A DNA stretch of 64,000 nucleotides, taken from assembly GCF_040958095.1 (NCBI RefSeq), contig NC_091188.1:36994213-37058212 (forward strand), written 5' to 3'. Shown here in pieces: positions 21,818 to 33,389 of the stretch (its first letter is position 1; every line of letters begins with the position of its first letter). Made by a program: the position numbers and the translations under genes. The notes beneath the pieces are model-generated. The model saw only the letters and a list, made by a program, of their open reading frames with translations. It did no database searches and was not told the origin of the DNA. The DNA is from Procambarus clarkii. Taxonomy: Eukaryota; Arthropoda; Malacostraca; Decapoda; Cambaridae.

Positions 21818-22629
21818 ACATAAGAACAAAGGTAACTGCAGAAGGCCTATTGGCCCATACGAGGCAGCTCCTATTCTATAACCACCCAATCCCACTCATA
21901 TACTTGTCCAACCCGTGCTTGAAACAATCGAGGGACCCCACCTCCACAATGTTACGCGGCAATTGGTTCCACAAATCAACAACCCTGTTACTGAACCAGT
22001 ATTTACCCAAGTCTTTCCTAAATCTAAACTTATCCAATTTATATCCATTGTTTCGTGTTCTGTCCTGTGTTGATACTTTTAATACCCTATTAATATCCCC
22101 CCGGTTATGTCCATTCATCCACTTGTAAACCTCTATCATGTCACCCCTAACTCTTCGCCTTTCCAGTGAATGCAACTTAAGCTTTGTTAATCTTTCTTCA
22201 TATGAAAGATTTCTAATTTGGGGAATTAACTTAGTCATCCTACGCTGGACACGTTCAAGTGAATTTATATCCATTCTATAATATGGCGACCAAAACTGAA
22301 CTGCATAATCTAAATGGGGCCTAACTAGAGCAAGATATAGCTTGAGAACCACACCAGGTGTCTTGTTACTAACGCTGCGATTAATAAATCCAAGTGTCCG
22401 ATTTGCCTTATTACGAACATTTATGCATTGATCCTTTTGTTTTAAATTCTTACTAATCATAACTCCCAGATCCCTTTCGCAATCCGACTTCGCAATCACA
22501 ACACCATCTAGCTCGTATCTTGTAACTCTATCATCATTACCTAACCTCAGAACTTTACATTTATCAGCATTAAACTGCATCTGCCAATCCTTTGGCAGAT
22601 GTTTGGCAGAATTCAAAGGCAGAATTCAA
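21818..22629 (-). pseudogene. CR1 3' half nested in copy G (copy H)
   Basis: Starts with a short tail (ACATAAGAAC) and 3' UTR, then 246 open codons (21876-22616) from KDWQMQFNADKCKVLRLG to the ORF2 C-terminus. The coding part matches copy B very closely. The 5' border (22600-22640) is a short scrambled patch of repeated TTTGGCAGA and GAATTCAA words before copy G resumes with TTGTTTTAAATTC. Confidence 0.88.
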
Positions 22630-22853
22630 TCCTTTGAATTTGTTTTAAATTCTTACTAATCATAACTCCCAGATCCCTTTCGCAATCCGACTTCGCAATC
22701 TCAACACCATCTAGCTCGTATCTTGTAACTATCATCATTACCTAGCCTCAGAACTTTACGTTTATCAGCATTAAACTGCATCTGCCAATCCTTTGACCAT
22801 TTCAAAACCCTATCTAGATCAACTTGAAGTGATAGTGAGTCCTCCTCCGAATT

Positions 22854-23422
22854 TCGAGGGACCCCCTCGAAAGTTGATGATGACACCAAATAATCCTCGT
22901 AGTTGAGACTGGCAATCCACCATGTACTGGGGTACCAAGTAACTGTACTGCTTCTTCTACACCTGTCAAGGGGCACTAGTTGTAAAGCAGGAATCCTATA
23001 TATGTGACAGCTATATCAGAGGAAACATTTATTATATTTATAAGATAAGGACAAAGGAGTAATTACCTGGTGTGAGAATATGGTTTCTCAAGATTCTCCC
23101 ACAGCTGACTTGAATGGCTCATTGCAGTGCACAGTGCACCGAACTACGTGCACAAGGCCCTATCTCTGTTAACCCTGGATAATAAACTGGCATGTTGGGT
23201 ATCTACAGAATGCCCACATAACCAGAAATACGTTTATAATACGGAGGCCGCCATATGTCCAGGAAGGAAGTTAAGCATACTTTAACATGGTGGAGGTGGT
23301 CCCTCGATTGTTTCAAGCACGGTTTGGACATGTATATGAGTGGGATTGGATGGTTATAGATAGGACCTGCCTCGTATGGGCCAATAGGCTTTCTGCAGTT
23401 ACCTTTGTTCTTATGTTCTTAT
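22854..23422 (+). mobile_element. Chimeric insert: unknown 5' body plus CR1 3' end
   Basis: A 569-bp segment flanked by GAATT (22849-22853 and 23423-23427). Its first 430 bp match nothing else in the window and have no open frame. From about 23288 it becomes the last 135 bp of the CR1 family (VEV...LDCFK coding end, 3' UTR, octamer tail). The tail and duplication show that it was inserted as one reverse-transcribed unit. Confidence 0.75.
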
Positions 23423-24847
23423 GAATTAATTTCTCTACCGATTTTCGTATCATCGGCAAATTTGCAAATGTTGCTACTCAAACCTGAATCTAAATCATTT
23501 ATATATATTATAAACAACAGAGGTCCAAGGACAGAGCATTGAGGCACTCCACTTACAACATTTTCCCACTCTCACTTGACTCCATTTATACTAACTCTCT
23601 GTTTCCTTTGGAATAGCCATGCCCTAATCCAGCTTAATATTGCACCCCCAATACCATGAGACTATCTTTTTAATCAGTCTTTCATGTGGCACTGTGACTT
23701 TAGCTTTGCTAAAGTCAAGGTACACAACATCACAATCCTTACCACTATCAACTGCCTCAACTATGCTAGAATAAAAAGATAACAAATTTGTTCAACATGA
23801 ACGGCCATTTATAAAACCATGTTGCGACTCAATTATTAATTTATGTTTTTCAAGATGAAGACGAATTATATTTGCTATTATAGATTCGAGTAACTTTCCC
23901 ACAATAGACGTTAGGCTAATTGGTCGATAGTTAGACGCAAGTGATCTATCTCCTTTCTTAAAAACTGGTATCACATTAGCAACTTTCCAAAACTCTGGCA
24001 CTCTGCCTGACTCTATTGATTTATTAAATATGGTTGACAGTGAGTCACAAAGCTCCTCTTTGCATTCTTTAAGCACCCTGGCAAACACTTCATCCGGCCC
24101 TGGGGATTTGTTTGGTTTGAGTTTTACTATTTGTTTAAGAACATCCTCCCTGGTAACTGCTAAACTCATCAACCTGTCCTCGTCCCCACCCACATAGACT
24201 TGTTCGGCTGAAGGCATATTGTTAAGTTCTTCTTTAGTAAATATAGATACAAAATATTTATTAAAAATACTACTCATCTCTTCATCACTATCTGTTATTT
24301 GACCTGTCTCAGTTTTTAATGGACCTATCCTTTCCCTAGTCTTAGTTCGATATAACTGAAAAAACCCTTCAGGATTTGTCTTTGCTTGCCCTGCTATGCG
24401 AACTTCATAGTTTCTTTTTGCTTTCCTTATCTCTTTTTTAACATTTCTAACCAGTTGTACGAATTCCTGTTCTAAAGTGAACTCCCCATTTTTCATCCTT
24501 TTGTACCAAGCTCTCTTTTTACCTATAAGGTTCTTCAAATTCTTTGTTATCCACTTTGGGTCATTAGTATTCGATCTATTCAATTTGTGTGGTATACTAC
24601 GTTCCTGTGCTTTGTTTAGAATATTCTTAAATAAGTTATATATTGAATCCACATCGAAATCCCCATTTACGTCACCTATCGCTGGGTTCATGCTCGCTCC
24701 AAGACCGGCCCACACCCCATACCCATGTCATTCCAATCAGTTTGACCTAAAAAATTCTTAGGCTATTAAAATCAGCTTTTCGAAAATCTGGCACTTTAAC
24801 AGAATTTTCTCCTACAGGTCTATTCCATTCTATGCTAAATCTGATTA

Positions 24848-25618
24848 TTAAACCTCTAAATTGTGAGAGGTTGTGTTAGCTGGAGATCTGGAGTGACATT
24901 ATTATTGCAATAATGGAAGGATTAGTGAATGATTTGGTGAGTTTGGTTGGAGCTCTGAGAGCAGAGATGGATTCCCTGCGGGAGGAGGTACGACGGCTGA
25001 GACTTCGAGAGGAAACGAAGGAGGAGACCAGTGTTGACGAGACCTCATCGTGGAGAGTAGTGAAAGACAGGGGTCTTAAGAAGACCTTGACAAGGCCGCC
25101 TACAGACGCCCTAACGACGGCAAATTCATTTGCCGTGTTGGAGGACGAGTGCTGTAGTGCGCCTGCAACGAGGAAATCAGCGAGGAGCGGAGGAGCGCAG
25201 GCCCCTCAGGTTGCTCAGAAAGTTAGGGCGGTACCGAAGCGAATTTTGGTTGTGGGAGATTCCCAGGTGAGGTATTTAGACAGAACGTTTTGTGCCAGAG
25301 ATACGGAGAACAGATTAAGGGTTTGCTATCCGGGAGCTGGAATTGGTGATATTGTTGAAAACATGAATGATATTATGACGGGAAATGGGAACAAACCCAT
25401 TATTAGTATTAGTGCAGGGGGTAATGATGTTGGGCGAGTTAGGAGTGAGGAACTAATACAGAGATTCAGGACAGCCATTGAATTAGTTAGGAGCAAGGGA
25501 GGAATCCCGATCATATGTGGCATTCTTCCAAGAATGGGAGTGGGAAATGAATGGATGTCGAGGGCACTTGGTGTCAATTGCCGGCTGGAAAGATATTACA
25601 AATCAAAATGAAAAATGG
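24848..25618 (+). pseudogene. CR1-type LINE 5' UTR and ORF1 (copy I, proximal)
   Basis: Probably the most complete CR1 5' end here: about 60 bp of 5' UTR (with the small palindrome CCTCT...AGAGG), then ATG at 24913. ORF1 is open for 232 codons: coiled coil with regular Leu spacing (residues 1-35), linker, then GDSQ, YPGAGIGD, AGGNDVG and ILPRMGVGNEW. It ends at RLERYYKSK, before the DGVHLS block, because an internal deletion of about 2 kb joins ORF1 to the reverse transcriptase C-terminal region at 25618. Confidence 0.88.
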
Positions 25619-25952
25619 GTTTTGAAATGGTCAAAGGATTGGCAAATGCAGTTTAAAGCTGATAAATGTGAAGTTCTGAGGCTAGGTAATGATGATAGAG
25701 TTACAAGATACGAGCTAGATGGTGTTGAGATTGCGAAGTCGGATTGCGAAAGGGATCTGGGAGTTATGATTAGTAAGAATTTAAAACAAAAGGATCAATG
25801 CATGAATGTTCGTAATAAGGCGAATAGGACACTGGGATTTATTAATCGAAGCGTTAGTAACAAGACACCTGGTGTGGTTCTTAAGCTATATCTTGCTCTG
25901 GTTAGGCCCCATTTAGATTATGCAGTTCAGTTTTGGTCGCCGTATTATAGAA
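25618..25952 (+). pseudogene. CR1 ORF2 fragment after internal deletion (copy I, middle)
   Basis: Reverse transcriptase thumb region (VLKWSKDWQMQ to WSPYYR), fused downstream of ORF1 by the internal deletion. It is cut at 25952 by copy J within the 6-bp duplication ATAGAA (25947-25952 and 26462-26467). Confidence 0.88.
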
Positions 25953-26461
25953 CATAAGAACATAAGAACAAAGGCAACTGCAGAAGGCCTGTTGGCCCAC
26001 ACGAGGCAGATCCTATTTATAACCACCCAATCCCACTCATATACTTGTCCAACCCGCGCTTGAAACAATCGAGGGACCCCACCTCCACAATGTTACGCGG
26101 CAATTGGTTCCACAAATCAACAACCCTGTTACTGAACCAGTATTTACCCAAGTCTTTCCTAAATCTAAACTTATCCAATTTATACCCATTGTTTCGTGTT
26201 CTGTCTTGTGTTGATACTTTCAATACCCCATTAATATCCCTTTTGTTATGTCCATTCACCCACTTGTAAACCTCTATCATGTCGCCCCTAACTCTTCGCC
26301 TTTCCAGTGAATGCAACTTAAGCTTTGTTAATCTTTCTTCATATGAAAGATTTCTAATTTGGGGAATTAACTTAGTCATCCTACGCTGGACACGTTCAAG
26401 TGAATTTATATCCATTCTATAATATGGCGACCAAAACTGAACTGCATAGTCTAAATGGGAA
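25953..26461 (-). pseudogene. CR1 3'-end fragment nested in copy I (copy J)
   Basis: Octamer tail and 3' UTR at the left, then 132 open codons (26017-26415) of the ORF2 C-terminus in reverse orientation. The clean 6-bp target duplication ATAGAA on both sides shows it is a separate insertion into copy I. Confidence 0.9.
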
Positions 26462-26931
26462 ATAGAATGGATATAAATTCACTTGAACATGTCCAACGTA
26501 GGATGACTAAGTTAATTCCCCAAATTAGAAATCTTTCATATGAAGAAAGATTAACAAAGCTTAAGTTGCATTCACTGGAAAGGCGAAGAGTTAGGGGTGA
26601 CATAATAGAGGTTTACAAGTGGATGAATGGACATAACAGGGGGGATATTAATAGGGTATTAAACATATCAACACAAGACAGAACACGAAACAATGGGTAT
26701 AAATTGGATAAGTTTAGATTTAGGAAAGACTTGGGTAAATACTGGTTCAGTAACAGGGTTGTTGATTTGTGGAACCAATTGCCGCGTAACGTGGTGGAGG
26801 TGGTGTCCTTCGATTGTTTCAAGCTCGGGTTGGACAAGTATATGAGTGGGATTGGGTGGTTATAGAATAGGAGCTGCCTCGTATGGGCCAATAGGCCTTC
26901 TGCAGTTACCTTTGTTCTTATGTTCTTATGA
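26462..26931 (+). pseudogene. CR1 ORF2 C-terminus, 3' UTR and tail (copy I, distal)
   Basis: Completes copy I: open from MDINSLEHVQRRMTKL to GIGWL (stop near 26865), followed by the 3' UTR and octamer tail. Copies I and J together form an inverted repeat, because J carries the same region on the other strand. Confidence 0.88.
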
Positions 26932-26935
26932 ATGG

Positions 26936-29117
26936 TGTTGGGGGTTTCACCTCTCTATTATTCTCTACCCTTACTCTGGGGTGAGCAATAGTTACGCTCA
27001 AGGTAACTCACCGTAGCCCTGCGGGTCTTCCCTCGATCCTCACGGCGCCACTGCACGCCAGGAGAGTCTCCCAGTCAATCTTAACGGCCTCTTATTAAGA
27101 AAGAGTGAGAACACGACTCGTTCACCTCGACTGTCGTGCGCCCTCCCCAACAATAGGGCTCTACGGTTAAACACAAGATCGCCAACTGGTGTTTAAGGTG
27201 GCCAGTAACACCCTCAGTGGACTGGTGTATTCAGTGGTAGCCTTGGCAAGGTCACACTCAAAGATCAGGAATCAGGCAGGTACTTATTGTTATCACTCTA
27301 TGCTTACAGGTATAGTATAGCCACAAGATCAATGGAGGGGATGATAAAAACACAAAGAGAGTTTTGTATTTTACTTAAAATGTATGAAAGATGTCACAAG
27401 GCCACACAATAATCATAAATCAACTGATCCTGACTCGGCCGGTAATTCCCACGGATATTATGTGACCGCTAGAGGGCAACACTCTCCCCTCCTCATCAAG
27501 TGTCAAGAACAGCTGATCGCAATGGACTCTCCGCGCGAAATTTGCTTGTTTGCTAGATTCACGCGCGCGGTTTCTTTAAATTCTCCAATATTACTAGAAA
27601 CTCGCACACTCTATATTGGCACAAATAAACCGAATTACTTAGTTACACTGTACTCGGGCTCAAACAGTCTTTTCTACAATCAATTCTACAATGATTCACT
27701 GTAATGGTCTTACACTGTTATTTATCCAACAATATATAATGAAATATTAACACGGGAGTTTTCAGTACTTTCTCTCGTGGGCGATAACGCAATGATTCAC
27801 TGTACTCGCAAATGATTATTCACTGAATGAACATAGACATATATATGGTATATAAATCAGTCATCAATACATGGAAAATAAATAGTTTCTGGGCACATAG
27901 CCTAACCTCCACATACTGGCATAATATTATATATAATTTACCACTATATGTTCATATCAAAAATCTATAGAAAGATATACACAACACAGTAAATTTATCA
28001 CTGGTTCCTGGTGCCTGTACACACCAATCATCAACATGAATATTACAAGTACTCTTGATAGTACTGTCTAGCACACTGGTGCTTTACCGTGACATAGGTG
28101 AGACTTGCTCACGACATATAAAATCTTCGGGCTAGATAATATAGCCAAATAATATAGCTAACTAAAGGGGAATGGGGAGGGAACTAGAACCACCTACTTC
28201 ACCCTATCCTCCGATGAGAGTCGAGATGTAGCTCCTGGTCCTCGTGTCGGGAACGCCCCCACACTACACGTCGTCGTGTCCTACCAGAGCCTCTCGTCGT
28301 CCCACCGTTTAGCGCGTCGTCTCCGTGCCTCCTCACTGCAGGTCCGTCCTCCTTCTTAACTTCTTGGAGGTTGGAGTCGGTCTCCTGGCCGTCGTCTTCT
28401 CCCAGCAACGGCTGTCGCCTACGTCTCAGCTACAGTCGTTCGGTTTCCCCAAATAGTCCTCTCTTCCTCAGCTACCCAGTGGCTCTGTCAGCCACTACGC
28501 TGTCACGAACTGGTGAATTGCCACAGGCGTCAACATACGTCACTGCACGGCTTCACTGCTACTGGCACAGTACCTGACTGGAGCACTTGTTGCTCAAATA
28601 ACCGTCAATTCCCTCTTCTGGTTCAACACATGAACTAGGGAAGACTTCTCAGAGTACTGGCGGACTTCAGGCGACGCGTAAATCCACGGTAGTGGGAAAC
28701 AGCTGTCCGACAGACAGGACCACTCGTCGCACGTCCGACCTCTATGACGTGTCGTGTCTGACTGCTGGCGCCAGCCCGGCGCGCTGGCCGGACCCCCTTC
28801 CTTCGTGACGTCACTTTCGCCACGGGAGGTTTTCATTGGCTCCCGGTGCCACACTGCTGTCGGTGACCAATCCGGTGCCACTGACGTCACACGGTTTTGG
28901 CGGGAGATCAGAGAGGTAAGCGCCATCTTGGCTCCCTAAAGGGCCTATACCACAGGCCAAAATATCACTATTTCACAAATTTCTCGGCTCTCCGAGAACA
29001 CTTCACTCTCTCCCATATATCAAATTGTAGCCTGCAACGTAGAGAACGCTTGGGAAAAGCAGACATGACTCTTACTGCAGGCGTGGGAGAATTATAAGGG
29101 GGGGGAACTCCGTCACA
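26936..29117. mobile_element. Candidate solo LTR or other insertion, 2,182 bp
   Basis: The segment starts TGTTGGGG and ends GTCACA, that is TG...CA as in LTRs, and is flanked by ATGG (26932-26935 and 29118-29121). It contains no reverse transcriptase, integrase or other recognisable protein; its small open frames on both strands look random. It separates a CR1 tail from a CR1 fragment that plausibly abutted before. The G/C-run near 29098-29106 lies just inside one end. Orientation is unknown. A large non-autonomous DNA element is the alternative. Confidence 0.45.
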
Positions 29118-29413
29118 ATGGACATAACAAAGGGGATATTAATAGGGTATTAAAAGTATCAACACAAGACAGAACACAAAACAATGGGAATAAATTGGAT
29201 AAGTTTAGATTTAGGAAAGACTTGGGTAAATACTGGTTCGGTAACAGGGTTGTTGATTTGTGGAACCAATTACCTCGTAACGTGGTGGAGGTGGGGTCCG
29301 TCGATTGTTTCAAGCGCGGGTTGGACATGTATATGAGTGGGATTGAGTGGTTATAGATTGGAGCTGCCTCGTATGGGCCAATAGGCCTTCTGCAGTTACC
29401 TTTGTTCTTATGT
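29118..29413 (+). pseudogene. CR1 3'-end fragment (copy K)
   Basis: Begins at ATGGACATAAC in the ORF2 C-terminal coding region and runs through 3' UTR and one octamer tail unit. It is placed inside, and opposite to, copy L. Confidence 0.85.
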
Positions 29414-30296
29414 AAATCAACAACCCTGTTACCGAACCAGTATTTACCCAAGTCTTTCCTAAATCTAAACTTATCCAATTTATACCCATTGTTTCGTGTT
29501 CTGTCTTGTGTTGATACTTTTAATACCCCTATTAATATCCCCTTTGTTATGTTATCCCATTCATCTACTTGTAAACCTCTATCATGTCAACCCTACAACT
29601 CTTCGCCTTTCCAGTGAATGCAAGTTAAGCTTTGTTAATCTTTCTTCATATGAAAGATTTCTAATATGGGGAACTAACTTAGTCATCCTACGCTGGACAC
29701 GTTCAAGTGAATTTATATCCATTCTATAGTACAGCGACCAAAACTGAACTGCATAATCTAAATGGGGCCTAACCAGAGCAAGATATAGCTGAAGAACCAC
29801 ACCAGGTGTCTTGTTACTAACGCTTCGATTAATAAATCCCAGTGTCCTATTTGCCTTATTATGGATATTCAGGCATTGATCCTTTTGTTTTAAATTCTTA
29901 CTAATCATAACTCCCAGATCCCTTTCGCAATCCGACTTCGCAATCTCAACACCATCTAGCTCGTATCTTGTAACTCTATCATTATTACCTAGCCTCAGAA
30001 CTTTACATTTATCTGCATTAAACTGCATCTGCCAATCTTTTGACCATTCCAAAACCCTATTTAGATCATCTTGAAGTGATAGTGATTTGTGATTTCTTCG
30101 TGTTAATTTCCCTACCGATTTTTGTATCGACTGCAAATTTACAGATGTTGTTACTCAAACCTGAATCTAAATCATTTATATATAATATAAACAACAGAGG
30201 TCCCAGGACAGAGCCCTGAGGTACTCCACTAACAACATTATCCCACTCTGACTTAACCCCATTTATACTAACTCTATTTCTTTTGGAATAATATAC
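29414..30296 (-). pseudogene. CR1 ORF2 C-terminal half (copy L)
   Basis: Minus-strand reverse transcriptase thumb and C-terminal domain, open in part at 29582-30136, with extra bases near 29528, 29550 and 29592 that break the frame. The FADD region near 30125 is damaged (ATCGACTGC in place of ATCATCGGC). The sequence fades out near 30296 at the VSGVPQG-proximal region. Older than copies B, D, F and H. Confidence 0.82.
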
Positions 30297-30309
30297 TAAG
30301 TTTTGTTTC

Positions 30310-30437
30310 TTTTAGCTATAAATGAACTTTTAGCTATAAATGAACTTTTAGCTATAAATGAACTTTTAGCTATAAATGAACTTTTAGCTATAAATGAACT
30401 TTTAGCTATAAATGAACTTTTAGCTATAAATGAACTA
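30310..30437. repeat. 18-bp tandem repeat
   Basis: About seven near-perfect copies of CTTTTAGCTATAAATGAA. Identical units indicate recent expansion or homogenisation. Confidence 0.92.
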
Positions 30438-30479
30438 AAACTCCACATACTTCAGAGGCTGAATCTTTAACTCCCACTT

Positions 30480-30690
30480 CAAGTTGTATTCGTTCTCGAC
30501 TCATAATCCGGAATCCCGGGCGGGACGAAAATGGTCGGGGATGGGTGACATTTCTTTTACCTAATGCATCTGTTCACCTAATTCACCCCTACCTAACAGT
30601 AATTAAGTAACGGGGAGTTAGTCAACTTTTGTGGGATTGGATCCTGGAGAGGGTCAGTAGTTAGACCTTGGGAAGAGGGGTCGATACCAG
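30480..30690 (+). mobile_element. Degenerate SINE-like remnant
   Basis: Contains diverged words of the SINE-1/SINE-2 body (CACCTAATTCACC, CCTAACAGTAA, GGGGAGTTAGTCAACT, GGATCCTGGAG) in the expected order, but no clear tRNA head. A C-run of about 18 bases follows at 30757-30774. Confidence 0.4.
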
Positions 30691-30774
30691 CCTAATGTAT
30701 ATACATTCACAGGCTGCATGTCCCACGACAAAACGAATTATAATGCAACCCGTCTCCCCCCCCCCCCCCCCCCC

Positions 30775-31146
30775 ACACACCAAGCCCATTCAATCCAGCG
30801 GTCGACCCTAAAGGCACATTCATCAATTTTAACATACGGTTTATTCAAAATTGAAATTAATATTGTTTTTTATTAACATACTATGCATATGTTACTCACC
30901 TGTGAGTAACCTCACAGGTGAGGTTACGACCCTCACCTGTGGAGGAGATGGGTCGTCCCATCTTCAACCACGTTATTGTGACTTGTCGTCGGCACGAACA
31001 ACAACACTCTAGTTCGCTCCCGCAACCACTCAAACTGAGGTAAACCAGATCAAGTCCAGGGGACGGATTCACGAAGCAGTTACGCAAGTACTTACGAGCG
31101 TGTACATCTTTCCTCAACCTTTGACGGCTTGTTTCCTCTGAACCCC
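30775..31146. other. Unassigned DNA
   Basis: No gene or known repeat recognised. Contains a short local repeat of CTCACAGGTGAG-like words around 30895-30945. Confidence 0.5.
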
Positions 31147-31527
31147 GTCTACCAGCAGCAAGGTGGCCGGGTAGCAGCATTGTCTACCAGCAGTGAGGTG
31201 GCCGGGTAGCAGCATTGTCTACCAGCAGTGAGGTGGCCGGGTAGCAGCATTGTCTACCAGCAGTGAGGTGGCCGGGTAGCAGCATTGTCTACCAGCAGTG
31301 AGGTGGCCGGGTAGCAGCATTGTCTACCAGCAGTGAGGTGGCCGGGTAGCAGCATTGTCTACCAGCAGTGAGGTGGCCGGGTAGCAGCATTGTCTACCAG
31401 CAGCAAGGTGGCCGGGTAGCAGCATTGTCTACCAGCAGCAAGGTGGCCGGGTAGCAGCATTGTCTACCAGCAGTGAGGTGGCCGGGTAGCAGCATTGTCT
31501 ACCAGCAGTGAGGTGGCCCAGTGGTAG
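31147..31527. repeat. 35-bp minisatellite
   Basis: Nearly eleven copies of a 35-bp unit starting GTCTACCAGCAG and containing GGTGGCCGGGTAGCAGCATT. Two unit types differ at three adjacent positions (AGCAAGG versus AGTGAGG): the CAA form is at the left end and at two central positions, the TGA form elsewhere. The last unit diverges at GCCCAGTGGTAG. Confidence 0.93.
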
Positions 31528-32369
31528 CCCACATTGCTCAAACCAACCTCGTTCCCCAAACCTCTCGCTCCTCTTAACTACCAAGCGAACATATTACCCA
31601 CAACTAGGCTAATTCCTCTCCAACACCTCACTCAGTTCTACCCAGCTTAAAAAAAAAACACTTGACTACCCGATGAGACGTTGAAGCCCTTGCCAAGACG
31701 GGACTCGTTCCAGCATTTCGCTAACTGCACCATCAAACGCACGGTCCTGAGCGCCTAACTGGTGTACCAGCAGTGGAGGAGCATGAAGAGGCACGGCAGA
31801 CTAGCGTTTAACTTGGGTTAAGCACCTGTCCAGTCCGGCCATTTACGCGTTAGAGTGCTGGCCCGCCGGCGCTCCACGGACGCGCACGCCTCAATAATCT
31901 GCGGGGAATAATTTAATGTTTCCTCCTCACCTCTGGTTACAGACGCCTGTCTGACTCGTTAACACGCTAGAACGGTTTATATTTTACACGTTAGCGTAAT
32001 GAGACATATACTCTAAAATTAGGAAAGATAAAGGAAAATTCTCATTGGTCATGGGGTGTTGTATGCTGGGTCATACTGATGTATGATTTGGCAAATGTCT
32101 TGATTTATGGTGGAATAACAGCAGAAGCAACAGGACTAGGAGACAATAGTGCCCTTGGAGGTAATCGCTATATGTCCTGGCCCACTTGTTTCCCACACCA
32201 AAAGCGTGAAACAGGCAATTTGGACAAAATGTCCTGAAGAAAATAACAGTGTAAAGATGTTCTCAACTACGTGTTTACCCGAGCTCTTTCAGCACCACGT
32301 CTCGTTCAGGAAGTCGTGGTAAACTGAACTAGACAGTATATGGTGAATAAAGAAGTGGAACTAAAGAAG
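31528..32369. other. Unassigned DNA
   Basis: No coding potential or recognised repeat. A run of nine A residues occurs near 31649, and the word GTACCAGCAGTGGAGGAGC near 31763 echoes the neighbouring minisatellite. Confidence 0.5.
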
Positions 32370-32662
32370 TGGAAGTGAATAAAGTGAAGTGTATAAACAT
32401 CAGAGGTCCGCGGTTGTTCAACGTCCTCCCAGCAAGCATAAGAAATATTGCCGGAACAACCGTGGACATTTTCAAGAGGAAACTAGATTTATTCCTCCAA
32501 GGAGTGCCGGACCAACCGGGCTGTGGTGGGTATGTGGGCCTGCGGGCCGCTCCAAGCAACAGCCTGGTGGACCAAACTCTCACAAGTCGAGCCTGGCCTC
32601 GGGCCGGGCTTGGGGAGTAGAACTCCCAGAACCCCATCAACCAGGTATCAACCAGGTAACTT
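32370..32662 (+). pseudogene. LINE-B ORF2 C-terminus and 3' end
   Basis: About 80 codons of the C-terminal region (INIRGPRLFNVLPASIRNIAG to DIFKRKLDLFLQG), a GC-rich end and the duplicated tail word ATCAACCAGGT. It matches the minus-strand LINE-B at 45833-46120. An APE-type LINE without RNase H. Confidence 0.8.
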
Positions 32663-33389
32663 CTCATGCAGAAGAGCGTCAAACTCCAGCATCTTCATTC
32701 AAAAATATCTCGGCTGGCAGTGGAAATATACCTATTTTCTGCCTCTCTGTTGTAACGAATGATGTAACAATGGTAGACTGAGGAGTTATAAATTGATTCA
32801 AGTTAGCACTAGATATGATTAAGAAGACAAGGGAAAGATTCCAGGTCTTCTTTGTGTTCTTCAAAGGTAAAGGTATGTGATGTTCTGTCCAGTTTAAGTG
32901 TTGGTGGTGAAGGATTATCAATGGTGAGTGAGGTATATGGCTAACATAGTTTTGAAATACCATTCATTAACAACCGCGACTCTTTCATTGACATGAAATC
33001 TATGCTCAATGAATTTCTGTACTTTCACCTTTTAAATGCTTCAGAACTAACTGGTCACCTGACCGTTCTTGTAATGCTAAAACTGCTCCAAGGGAGCAGA
33101 TAAGATATCATAACTCTCACCAACTGGCCTTGACCATACAATCGTACGGTCAAGGGTCGTACTTTTCCCTAGTAATACCAGAGCTGACCTCCAGAGGGCT
33201 TTAATTCCTTACATTAGCAGTGAACCCATAACTTCCTCCACTACCCTCTCCGTTTTCTAGCAGGTCCTCACTTCTATTCTATAAATAAAATAATTTAGCC
33301 TAGCCCACTGCACGTGGAAAACACTTACCTTAATCATTAAGACTTGCTAAACTGTCCTACTTGACTGTTACGTCCTGCTGGTGTGTATT
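32663..33389. other. Unassigned DNA
   Basis: No gene recognised. A near-palindrome of 10-bp arms (TTGACCATAC and GTACGGTCAA) is present near 33130. Confidence 0.5.

Larger units (their letters stand above)
21571..24847 (-). pseudogene. CR1-type LINE, 5'-truncated, split by two insertions (copy G)
   Basis: One minus-strand element in three blocks: 21571-21817 (C-terminal), about 22630-22853 (FADD-flanking thumb region) and 23423-24847 (reverse transcriptase core and end of the endonuclease region, open as 23792-24715). The gaps hold copy H (21818-22629) and a chimeric insert (22854-23422), the latter with a 5-bp duplication GAATT. It lacks its 3' tail and the endonuclease. The LDFSKAFD segment near 23700 carries small changes. 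Non-functional. Confidence 0.88.

Noticed and set aside
28199-28939. Short overlapping frames on both strands in the 26.9-29.1 kb segment
   Set aside because: GC-rich sequence gives chance open frames; no motif or consistent frame was seen.
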